Shown piece by piece: positions 1-8,491 of a stretch of DNA of 42,319 nt (positions within the stretch are counted from its first letter, which is position 1; each line of letters opens with the position of its first letter). The translations under genes were made by a program, and so were the position numbers. Origin of the DNA: Desulfobacterales bacterium HSG2 (GTDB taxonomy: Bacteria; Desulfobacterota; Desulfobacteria; Desulfobacterales; 4be13); the NCBI GenBank assembly GCA_030378035.1, contig JAUCGI010000200.1, forward strand, positions 1-42,319, written 5' to 3'. The notes under the pieces are model-generated. The model made no database searches. It saw only the letters and a list, made by a program, of their open reading frames with translations, and was not told the DNA's origin.

Positions 1-2
1 AC

Positions 3-485
3 CGCTATGTGCTGTTTGCCTGCCACGGCCTCATCCCGGACGACAACATCACGAACCGGATATTGCAGCCCGCGCTGGCCCTGTCCCATCCCGACCCTGA
101 AAACGGCCGGGAGGCCGGCTTTCTCACAATGGCGGACGCGTTCGGCCTCAGCCTGAACGCCGATCTTGTGGCCCTCTCCGCATGCAACACCGGCAGACAG
201 GACACCGCGGGCAATGTGCGGAAGGGCGAGGGCGCGAGAGGGCTGACCCGTGCGTTCATGTATGCGGGAACCCCCGCTGTCTCAGTGACCCTGTGGTCTG
301 TGGAATCCGAGTCGGCAAAGGTGCTGAGTGCGGGCCTGTTCAGAAACCTCGGTGCGGGAAGGGACCGTGCCGAGGCACTGAGAGAAATCAGGCAGCGCAT
401 GATCAGCGGCAAAGAGGGAGAACTTTATCGGCATCCTTTTTTCTGGGGGCCCACGGTGATATTCGGGCTGGCGAATGACGACTGA
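3..485 (+). CDS. C-terminal part of a secreted TPR-CHAT protein (copy 0, cut by window edge)
   Basis: The frame is open from the window edge to a TGA at 483-485 and encodes about 160 residues. These match the end of the CHAT (caspase-like) domains of the three downstream paralogues almost residue for residue. The catalytic His lies in FACHGL and the catalytic Cys in ALSACNTG, both intact, and the end FGLANDD is shared. The start lies upstream of the window, so an apparent GTG start at 9 is an artefact. The next paralogue's leader begins 15 bp after the stop, so the tandem array continues upstream. The near identity with 4490-4974 suggests recent duplication or gene conversion. By family, CHAT domains are cysteine peptidases related to caspases and separases; the substrate is unknown. 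Confidence 0.9.
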   Translation, partial: RYVLFACHGLIPDDNITNRILQPALALSHPDPENGREAGFLTMADAFGLSLNADLVALSACNTGRQDTAGNVRKGEGARGLTRAFMYAGTPAVSVTLWSVESESAKVLSAGLFRNLGAGRDRAEALREIRQRMISGKEGELYRHPFFWGPTVIFGLANDD

Positions 486-528
486 GGAATGAGGAATGAC
501 GATTCTTCTTTTTTCTGGAAGGATTTCT

Positions 529-534
529 TATAAG
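529..534 (+). promoter_or_regulatory. Possible -10 box in the conserved leader of the CHAT array
   Basis: TATAAG occurs inside a short palindrome (CTTATAAG) in the leader of copy 1 and at the same place before copies 2 and 3. No convincing -35 box stands at the right distance, so this is weak. The whole leader (501-564, 5025-5088, 8422-8491) is conserved between the copies. Confidence 0.3.
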
Positions 535-564
535 AAGAGGATTCATAAGAAAAGGATTCAAAGC

Positions 565-3500
565 ATGAAAAAACGAATTTTTACGATCATATTCGGCGTA
601 TTTATGGTATTGGTTTGGGCAGCGGGTGCGATGGCGAGTGATTCAGATTTAGCTGAAATGAAGCGCCTGCACAAAGAGGGAACGGAGGCTTACCACGTTG
701 CAAACTATCCCGAAGCTCTTGCCAAATGGGAAAAAGGACTGGAACTTGCAAAAAAAGCAGAGAACAAACAATCTGTCGCTATCTTTCTTGGCAACATGGG
801 CGTGGTGTACAGAAATCTCGGCCAGTATGACAGGGCACTGGGACACTACGAGCAGGCTTTGGCGATACATAGGGAACTCGGCGACAGAAGCGGCGAAGGT
901 TCTGCCCTCGGCAAGATGGGCGTGGTGTACAGAAATCTCGGCCAGTATGACAGGGCACTGGGACACTACGAGCAGGCTTTGGCGATACATAGGGAACTCG
1001 GCGACAGAAGGGGCGAGGGGAACAACCTGACCAACATGGGCGTGGTGTATCAGAATCTCGGCCAGTATGACAAGGCACTGGGACACTACGAGCAGGCTTT
1101 GGCGATACATAGGGAACTCGGCGACAGAAGCGGCGAGGGTTCGGACTTGTCCAACATGGGCGTGGTGTACAGAAATCTCGGCCACTATGACAGGGCACTG
1201 GGGTACCACGGGCAGGCTTTGGCGATTAGGAGGGAAATCGGCGACAGAAGGGGCGAGGGGAACAACCTGACCAACATGGGCGTGGCGTGCAAAAATCTCG
1301 GCCAGTATGACAAGGCACTGGGGCACTACGAGCAGGCTTTGGCGATTAGGAGGGAAATCGGCGACAGAAGGGGCGAGGGGAACAACCTGACCAACATGGG
1401 AAATGTGTATCAAAATCTCGGCCGGTATGACAAGGCACTGGGGCACTACGGGCAGGCTTTGGCGATTAGGAGGGAACTCGGCGACAGAAGGGGCGAGGGT
1501 TCTAACTTATCCAACATGGGAAATGTGTATCTAAATCTCGGCCAGTATGACAGGGCACTGGGGTACTACGGGCAGGCTTTGGCGATTAGGAGGGAAATCG
1601 GCGACAGAAGGGGCGAGGGGAACAACCTGACCAACATGGGCGTTGTTTGCAAGAATCTCGGCCGGTATGACAAGGCACTGGGGTACCACGGGCAGGCTTT
1701 GGCGATTAGGAGGGAACTCGGCGACAGAAGGGGCGAGGGGAACAACCTGACCAACATGGGCGTGGCTTACAAAAATCTCGGCCGGTATGACAGGGCACTG
1801 GGGCACTACGAGCAGGCTTTGGCGATTAGGAGGGAAATCGGTGACAGAAGGGGCGAGGGGAACAACCTGACCAACATGGGAAATGTGTATCAAAATCTCG
1901 GCCGGTATGACAAGGCACTGGGGTGCTACGAGCAGGCTTTGGCGATTAGGAGGGAACTCGGCAACAGAAGGGGCGAGGGGAACAACCTGACCAACATGGG
2001 AAATGTGTTTCAGAATCTCGGCCGGTATGACAAGGCACTGGGGCACTACGAGCAGGCTTTGGCGATTAGGAGGGAACTCGGTGACAAAAGGGGCAAGGGG
2101 AACAACCTGACCAACATGGGAAGTGTGTATCTAAATCTCGGCCAGTATGACAGGGCATTGGGGCACTACTGGCAGGCTTTGGCAATTCATAAGGAAGTCG
2201 GCGACAGAAGGGGCGAGGGCTCGGACCTGACCAACATGGGCGTGGCGTACAGAAATCTCGGCCAGTATGACAAGGCATTGGGGTACTACGAGAAGGCTTT
2301 GGCAATTTATAAGGAACTCGGCGACAGAAAGGGCGAGGGTTCGGCCCTGACCAACATGGGAAGGGTGTATCTAAATCTCGGCCAGCATAACAGGGCATTG
2401 GGGCACTACGGGCAAGCTTTGGCGATTAGGAGGGAACTCGGCGACAGAAAGGACGAGGGTTCGGCCCTGACCAAGATGGGGGTGGTGTACAGAAATCTCG
2501 GCCAGTATGACAGGGCATTGGGGCACTACGGGCAGGCTTTGGCGATTAGTAGGGAACTCGGCGACAGAAAGGGCGAGGGTTCGGCCCTGACCAACATGGG
2601 AAGTGTGTATCTAAATCTCAGCCAGTATGACAGGGCATTGGGGCACTACGGGCAGGCTTTGACGATTAGGAGGGAACTCGGCGACAGAGGGGGCGAGGGT
2701 TCGGCCCTGACCAACATGGGAAGTGTGTATCTAAATCTCGGCCAGTATGACAGGGCACTGGGGCACTACGGGCAGGCCTTGGCGATTAGGAGGGAACTCG
2801 GCGACAGAAGGGGCGAGGGCGCGGACCTGACCAACATGGGCGTGGTGTATCTATATCTCGGCCAGTATGACAGGGCATTGGGGCACTACGAGCAGGCTTT
2901 GACAATTTATAAGGAAATCGGCGACAGAGGGGGCGAGGGCGCAGATTTGACCAACATGGGCATAGTGTACGGAAATTTCGGCCAGCATGACAAGGCAGTG
3001 GGGCACTACGAGCAGGCTTTGACAATTTATAAGGAACTCGGCGACAGAAGAGGCGAGGGTTCGGCCCTGACCAACATGGGAAGTGTGTATCAAAATCTCG
3101 GCCAGTATGACAAGGCTCTCCTATTCTTTAGTGAAGGTCAGAAAATCTTCTCCGAAATCAGGGCAAAAGATGCGCTTTGGAAAGCGCTTCGGGGACTTGC
3201 TCAGACCGAAGGCAGACTGGGAAAACATGAAAAAGCAGTTGCCCATTATGCTCAGAGTCTCGACACTATTGAGGAAGTCCGATCCGGGATCACGGAAAAG
3301 GAATCCAAATCCTCCTTCATGCGTGGCAAACTCTATGTGTATGATGAATTCATCGAACTCCTGCAAACCCTGCACAAAGAATACCCCGACAAAGACTACG
3401 ACAAAAAATCCCTCGAAATCTTTGAACGCAGGCAGGGCCGCATTTTCCTTGAGGAGATGGGGGAAAGCGGTGCGAAAAAATTTGTGGACCTGCCCGATGA

Positions 3501-4974
3501 CATCAGGCGGAAAGAGATCAGCACAGGGAATGAACTGGCAAAAATCCGCTCTGACATCACAGCAGAGCAGTCCAGGCCCGCCAAAGACCGGGACAGCAAA
3601 CACATCCACAGATTGGAAGCCAAAGAGAGGAGGATCAGAACACAGGAGGACGCCCTGCAAAAAGAGATCAGAACCGAATATCCTGACTATTATGCCCTGA
3701 GATACCCGAAACCGGTCCGGCTTCCCGAACTTCGGCAGAAAGTTCTCAGACCGGGCGAGGTCATGCTGGTCTTCTGTGTCATGAAGAAGACCACCTGCCT
3801 GTGGGTCATCAGCAGAGATGCGTTCAGATTTCTGAGCATTGACATCAGCGAGGAGACACTGACAGAGAATGTGAATGCCTTCAGACACGGCTCGGACATG
3901 ATATTGGAGGCATACAGAGAGAAAGCCCCGGGTTTCAGGCTTGAACAGATTTACAGGAAATCCGAACTACGGATGCAGCAGGCCGCATTTGCCCTTTACA
4001 ATCTTCTCCTGCCGGAAAAAGTCAGGCCGCTCATCTCCCGGGCGAAAACCCTGTATGTCATCCCCACATCCGCCCTGTACGGCCTGCCTTTTGAGGCGTT
4101 GGTGACAGGGGAATCCGACATCCGCTATCTGGCGGAGGATCATGCGGTGGCATACCTTTCCTCGGCCTCTCTTCTCAAAGTTCTCCGCGAGTCGCAGGCA
4201 AGGAAAAAGGAGACGCCCCGGCATCCGTTTCTCGCATTCGCACATCCGGTGTATCAGTCCGGCAAATCCGGCACACTGCCGAGCGGCTCCTCTGAGATCA
4301 GCAGACTGCGGACCCGTGCCTATCAGGATTTCACGGGCGGTCTTTCCGAACTCCCGGAAACCGAGGCCGAGGCAAGGGAGATCATGAAGATCCTCGGGCC
4401 GCCCGCGGAATCCGACCCGCTGCAACTCAGGGAGAAAGCCTCCCGGAGCAATGTGTTCCGGTTCAGCAAAGAAAAACGCCTGGATGACTACCGCTATGTG
4501 CTGTTTGCCTGCCACGGCCTCATCCCGGACGACAACATCACGAACCGGATACTGCAGCCCGCGCTGGCCCTGTCCCATCCCGACCCTGAAAACGGCCGGG
4601 AGGCCGGCTTTCTCACAATGGCGGACGCGTTCGGCCTCAGCCTGAACGCCGATCTTGTGGCACTTTCCGCATGCAACACCGGCAGACAGGACACGGCGGG
4701 CAATGTGCGGAAGGGCGAAGGAGCGAGAGGGCTGACCCGTGCGTTCATGTATGCGGGAACCCCCGCGGTCTCAGTGACCCTGTGGTCTGTGGAATCCGAA
4801 TCGGCAAAGGTGCTGAGTGCTGGCCTGTTCAGAAACCTCGGTGCGGGAAAGGACCGTGCCGAGGCACTGATGGAAATCAGACAGCGCATGATCAGCGGCA
4901 AAGAGGGAGAACTTTATCGGCATCCTTTTTTCTGGGGGCCCACGGTGATATTCGGATTGGCGAATGACGACTGA
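565..4974 (+). CDS. Secreted TPR-CHAT caspase-like protein, copy 1 (19 full TPR units)
   Basis: The 1469-residue protein starts at ATG 565. An upstream ATG at 496 is in frame, but only 565 has a ribosome site (AAGGA at 552-556, 8-bp spacing) and it opens a good signal peptide: KKR, a hydrophobic core, then AMA before SDSD. From residue 76 there are 19 units of exactly 40 residues (NMGVVYRNLGQYDRALGHYE type, 120 bp each), then a degenerate unit (836-875), a charged coiled-coil region (about 980-1037) and a CHAT domain (about 1045-1469). The catalytic pair is His1317 (ACHGL) and Cys1370 (SACNTG). By family, TPR regions bind partners and the CHAT domain is a cysteine peptidase. Export to the periplasm or beyond is inferred from the signal peptide. 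The repeat number differs between copies, which suggests expansion and contraction by recombination. Substrate and trigger are unknown. Confidence 0.93.
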   Translation: MKKRIFTIIFGVFMVLVWAAGAMASDSDLAEMKRLHKEGTEAYHVANYPEALAKWEKGLELAKKAENKQSVAIFLGNMGVVYRNLGQYDRALGHYEQALAIHRELGDRSGEGSALGKMGVVYRNLGQYDRALGHYEQALAIHRELGDRRGEGNNLTNMGVVYQNLGQYDKALGHYEQALAIHRELGDRSGEGSDLSNMGVVYRNLGHYDRALGYHGQALAIRREIGDRRGEGNNLTNMGVACKNLGQYDKALGHYEQALAIRREIGDRRGEGNNLTNMGNVYQNLGRYDKALGHYGQALAIRRELGDRRGEGSNLSNMGNVYLNLGQYDRALGYYGQALAIRREIGDRRGEGNNLTNMGVVCKNLGRYDKALGYHGQALAIRRELGDRRGEGNNLTNMGVAYKNLGRYDRALGHYEQALAIRREIGDRRGEGNNLTNMGNVYQNLGRYDKALGCYEQALAIRRELGNRRGEGNNLTNMGNVFQNLGRYDKALGHYEQALAIRRELGDKRGKGNNLTNMGSVYLNLGQYDRALGHYWQALAIHKEVGDRRGEGSDLTNMGVAYRNLGQYDKALGYYEKALAIYKELGDRKGEGSALTNMGRVYLNLGQHNRALGHYGQALAIRRELGDRKDEGSALTKMGVVYRNLGQYDRALGHYGQALAISRELGDRKGEGSALTNMGSVYLNLSQYDRALGHYGQALTIRRELGDRGGEGSALTNMGSVYLNLGQYDRALGHYGQALAIRRELGDRRGEGADLTNMGVVYLYLGQYDRALGHYEQALTIYKEIGDRGGEGADLTNMGIVYGNFGQHDKAVGHYEQALTIYKELGDRRGEGSALTNMGSVYQNLGQYDKALLFFSEGQKIFSEIRAKDALWKALRGLAQTEGRLGKHEKAVAHYAQSLDTIEEVRSGITEKESKSSFMRGKLYVYDEFIELLQTLHKEYPDKDYDKKSLEIFERRQGRIFLEEMGESGAKKFVDLPDDIRRKEISTGNELAKIRSDITAEQSRPAKDRDSKHIHRLEAKERRIRTQEDALQKEIRTEYPDYYALRYPKPVRLPELRQKVLRPGEVMLVFCVMKKTTCLWVISRDAFRFLSIDISEETLTENVNAFRHGSDMILEAYREKAPGFRLEQIYRKSELRMQQAAFALYNLLLPEKVRPLISRAKTLYVIPTSALYGLPFEALVTGESDIRYLAEDHAVAYLSSASLLKVLRESQARKKETPRHPFLAFAHPVYQSGKSGTLPSGSSEISRLRTRAYQDFTGGLSELPETEAEAREIMKILGPPAESDPLQLREKASRSNVFRFSKEKRLDDYRYVLFACHGLIPDDNITNRILQPALALSHPDPENGREAGFLTMADAFGLSLNADLVALSACNTGRQDTAGNVRKGEGARGLTRAFMYAGTPAVSVTLWSVESESAKVLSAGLFRNLGAGKDRAEALMEIRQRMISGKEGELYRHPFFWGPTVIFGLANDD

Positions 4975-4976
4975 AG

Positions 4977-5018
4977 AATGAGGAATGAGGAATGAGGAAT
5001 GAGGAATGAGGAATGAGG
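4977..5018. repeat. 7-bp tandem repeat (AATGAGG) between CHAT copies 1 and 2
   Basis: Six perfect units plus a partial one stand between the stop of copy 1 and the leader of copy 2. The equivalent place before copy 1 (486-498) has only about two units, and copy 3 has none, so the number varies. Confidence 0.9.
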
Positions 5019-5088
5019 AATGACGATTCTTCTTTTTTCTGGAAGGATTTCTTATAAGAAGAGGATTCATAAGAAAAGGATTGAAAGC

Positions 5089-8000
5089 ATGAAAAAACGA
5101 ATTTTTACGATCATATTCGGCGTATTTATGGTATTGGTTTGGGCAGCGGGTGCGATGGCGAATGGTTCAAGTTTAGCTGAAATGAAGCGCCTGCTCAAAG
5201 AGGCTTTTCATGTTGCAAACTATCCCGAAGCCCTTGCCAAATTGGAAAAAGGACTGGAGATTGCAAAAAAAACAGAGAACAAACAAGCTGTCGCTACCTT
5301 TCTTGGCAACATGGGAAATGTGTATGGTAATCTCGACCAGTACGACAAGGCATTGAGGCACCACGAGGAGGCTTTGGCGATTCATAAGGAAATCGGCGAC
5401 AGAAGGGGCGAGGGGGCGGACCTGACCAACATGGGCGTGGTGTATCAAAATCTCGGCCAGTATGACAAGGCATTGGGGCAGCACAAGGAGGCTTTGGCGA
5501 TTAGGAGGAAAATCGGCGACAGAAAGGACGAGGCTGACAGCATGACCAACATAGGCGTGGTGTATCGAAATCTCGGCCAGTATGACAAGGCGTTGGGGTA
5601 CTACGGGCGGGCTTTGGCGATTCATAAGGAAATCGGTGACAGAAGGGGCGAGGGGGCGGACCTGAGCAACATGGGCGTGGTGTATCGAAATCTCGGCCAG
5701 CATGACAAGGCATTGGAGCAGCACGAGGAGGCTTTGGCGATTAGGAGGAAAATCGGCGACAGAAAGGACGAGGCTGACAGCATGACCAACATAGGCGTGG
5801 TGTATCGAAATCTCGGCCAGTATGACAAGGCGTTGGGGTACTACAGGCAGGCTTTGGCGATTCAGAAGGAAATCGGAGATAGAAGGGGCGAGGGGAATAA
5901 CCTGGGCAACATGGGCATGGTGTATCAAAATTTCGGCCAGTATGACAAGGCATTGGGGTACTACGGGCAGGCTTTGGCGATCCGGAAGGAAATCGGCGAC
6001 AGAAAGGGCGAGGGGGCGGGCCTAGGCAACATGGGCATAGTGTATGGCAAACTCGGCCGGTATGACAAGGCATTGAGGCATTTCGAGCAGGCTTTGGCGA
6101 TTAAGAAGGAAATCGGCGACAGAAGGGGCAGGGGGAATAACCTGACCAACATGGGCATGGTGTTTCAAAATCTCGGCCAGTATGGCAAGGCATTGGGGTA
6201 CTTTGAGCAGGCTTTGGCGATTCATAAGGAAATCGGCGACAGAGGGGGCGAGGGGAATAACCTGACCAACATGGGCTTGGTGTATGGCAAGCTCGGCCGG
6301 GATGACAAGGCACTGAGGCATTTCGAGCAGGCTTTGGCGATTCATAAGGAAATCGGCGACAGAGGGGGCGAGGGGAATAACCTGACCAACATGGGCTTGG
6401 TGTATGGCAAGCTCGGCCGGGATGACAAGGCACTGAGGCATTTCGAGCAGGCTTTGGCGATTCATAAGGAAATCGGCGACAGAGGGGGCGAGGGTTCGGA
6501 CCTGACCAACATGGGCGTGGTGTACAGAAATCTCGGCCGGTATGACAAGGCTCTCCTATCCTTTAGCGAAAGTCAGAAAATCTTCTCCGAAATCAGGGCA
6601 AACGATGCGCTTTGGAAGGCGCTTCAGGGACTTGCTCAGACCGAAGGCAAACTGGGAAAACATGAAAAAGCAGTCGCCCATTATGATCAAAGTCTCAACG
6701 CTATTGAAGCCGTCCGATCCGGGATCACGGAAAAGGAATCCAAAACTTCCTTCATGCTTGACAAACTCTTTGTGTATGACCAATTCATCGAACTCCTCCA
6801 AGCCTTGCACAAAAAATATCCGGGCAAAGATTATGACAAAAAATCTTTGGAAGTGTTTGAGCGAAAGCAGGGCAGAATTTTTCTTGAAGAGATGGGGGAA
6901 AGCGGTGCGAAAAAATTTGCGGATCTGCCTGATGACATCAGGCGGAAAGAGATCAGCTCAGGGAATGAACTAACAAAAATCCGCTCCCAAATCACAGCAG
7001 AGCAATCCAGGCCCGCCAAAGACCGGGACAGCAAACACATCCGCAGCCTGGAAGCCAAAGAGATGAAGATCAGAGCAGAAGCGGACACCCTGCAAAAAGA
7101 GATCAGAACCGAATATCCCGAGTATCATGCCCTGAGATACCCGAAACCGGTCCGGCTTCCCGAACTTCGGCAAAAGGCTCTCAGACCGGGCGAGGTCATG
7201 CTGGTCTTCGGTGTCATGAAGAAAACCACCTGCCTGTGGGTCATCGGCAAAGAAGTATTCAGATTCCTGACCATTGACATCAGCGAGGAGGCACTGAGGG
7301 AAAAAGTGAATGCCTTCAGACACGGCCCGGACATGATACTGGAGGCATACAGAGAGAAAGCCCCGGGTTTCAGGCTTGAACAGATTTACAGGAAATCCGA
7401 ACTACGGATGCAGCGGGCCGCATTCACCCTTTACAATCTTCTCCTGCCGGAAAAAGTCAGGCCGCTCATTTCCCGGGCGGAAACCCTGTATGTCATCCCC
7501 ACATCCGCCCTGTACGGCCTGCCTTTTGAGGCACTGGCGACAGGGGAATCCGACATCCGCTATCTGGCGGAGGATCATGCGGTGGCGTACCTTTCCTCGG
7601 CCTCCCTTCTCAAAGTTCTCCGCGAGTCGCAGGCAAGGAAAAAGGAGACGCCCCGGCATCCGTTTCTTGCATTTGCACATCCGGTATATCAGTCCGGCAA
7701 ATCCGGCACACTTCCGAGCGACTCCTCTGAAATCAGCAGACTTCGGACCCGTGCCTATCAGGATTTCATGAGCAAATTTTCCGATCTCCCGGAAACCGAA
7801 GCCGAAGCAAGGGAAATTATGGAGATTCTCAAAGCGTCTGCGGCATCCGATCCTTTGCAGCTCAGGCAGAAGGCATCCCGTAGCAATGTGTTCCGGTTCA
7901 ACAAAGAAAAACGCTTAGATGATTACCGCTATGTGCTGTTTGCCTGCCATGGCCTCATCCCGGACGACGAAAAAATGAACCGGATATTGCAGCCCGCATT

Positions 8001-8409
8001 GGTGCTTTCCCACCCTGATCCTGAAAACCGGGAACCAGGCTTTCTCACAATGGCGGACGCATTCGGCCTCAGCCTGAACGCCGATCTTGTGGCCCTTTCC
8101 GCATGCAACACCGGCAGACAGGACACGGCGGGCAATGTGCGGAAGGGCGAGGGCGCAAGAGGGCTGACCCGTGCGTTCATGTATGCGGGAACCCCCGCTG
8201 TCTCAGTGACCCTGTGGTCTGTGGAATCCGAGTCGGCAAAAGTGCTGAATACGGGCCTGTTCAGAAACCTCGGTGCGGGAAAGGACCGTGCCGAAGCACT
8301 GAGAGAAATCAGACAGCGCATGATCAGCGGCAAAGAAGGAGAACTTTATCGGCATCCTTTTTTCTGGGGGCCCACGGTGATATTCGGGTTGGCGAATGAC
8401 GACGACTGA
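5089..8409 (+). CDS. Secreted TPR-CHAT caspase-like protein, copy 2 (10 full TPR units)
   Basis: This 1106-residue paralogue starts at ATG 5089, with AAGGA at 5076-5080 and 8-bp spacing. The in-frame ATG at 5020 is rejected because it lies in the conserved leader. The signal peptide is nearly identical to that of copy 1 and ends AMA before NGSS. Ten full 40-residue TPR units begin at residue 73, followed by the degenerate unit (473-512), a coiled-coil region and a CHAT domain (about 683-1106). His954 and Cys1006 are the predicted catalytic pair. Several units carry a variant loop (GDRKDEADSM) absent from copy 1. Units 9 and 10 are identical in DNA, a sign of very recent expansion. The tail ends ANDDD, one residue longer than the sisters. 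It probably shares regulation with its neighbours, since its leader is duplicated too. Confidence 0.93.
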   Translation: MKKRIFTIIFGVFMVLVWAAGAMANGSSLAEMKRLLKEAFHVANYPEALAKLEKGLEIAKKTENKQAVATFLGNMGNVYGNLDQYDKALRHHEEALAIHKEIGDRRGEGADLTNMGVVYQNLGQYDKALGQHKEALAIRRKIGDRKDEADSMTNIGVVYRNLGQYDKALGYYGRALAIHKEIGDRRGEGADLSNMGVVYRNLGQHDKALEQHEEALAIRRKIGDRKDEADSMTNIGVVYRNLGQYDKALGYYRQALAIQKEIGDRRGEGNNLGNMGMVYQNFGQYDKALGYYGQALAIRKEIGDRKGEGAGLGNMGIVYGKLGRYDKALRHFEQALAIKKEIGDRRGRGNNLTNMGMVFQNLGQYGKALGYFEQALAIHKEIGDRGGEGNNLTNMGLVYGKLGRDDKALRHFEQALAIHKEIGDRGGEGNNLTNMGLVYGKLGRDDKALRHFEQALAIHKEIGDRGGEGSDLTNMGVVYRNLGRYDKALLSFSESQKIFSEIRANDALWKALQGLAQTEGKLGKHEKAVAHYDQSLNAIEAVRSGITEKESKTSFMLDKLFVYDQFIELLQALHKKYPGKDYDKKSLEVFERKQGRIFLEEMGESGAKKFADLPDDIRRKEISSGNELTKIRSQITAEQSRPAKDRDSKHIRSLEAKEMKIRAEADTLQKEIRTEYPEYHALRYPKPVRLPELRQKALRPGEVMLVFGVMKKTTCLWVIGKEVFRFLTIDISEEALREKVNAFRHGPDMILEAYREKAPGFRLEQIYRKSELRMQRAAFTLYNLLLPEKVRPLISRAETLYVIPTSALYGLPFEALATGESDIRYLAEDHAVAYLSSASLLKVLRESQARKKETPRHPFLAFAHPVYQSGKSGTLPSDSSEISRLRTRAYQDFMSKFSDLPETEAEAREIMEILKASAASDPLQLRQKASRSNVFRFNKEKRLDDYRYVLFACHGLIPDDEKMNRILQPALVLSHPDPENREPGFLTMADAFGLSLNADLVALSACNTGRQDTAGNVRKGEGARGLTRAFMYAGTPAVSVTLWSVESESAKVLNTGLFRNLGAGKDRAEALREIRQRMISGKEGELYRHPFFWGPTVIFGLANDDD

Positions 8410-8491
8410 GAATTGATGAATGATTCTTCTTTTTTCTGGAAGGATTTTTTATAAGAAGGGAGAAGAGGATTCATAAGAAAGGATTGAAAGC

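Noticed and set aside
790..3189. A regular 120-bp repeat array that could suggest a CRISPR or a satellite
   Set aside because: The period is in frame, encodes 40-residue TPR units and has no spacers; it is coding DNA.
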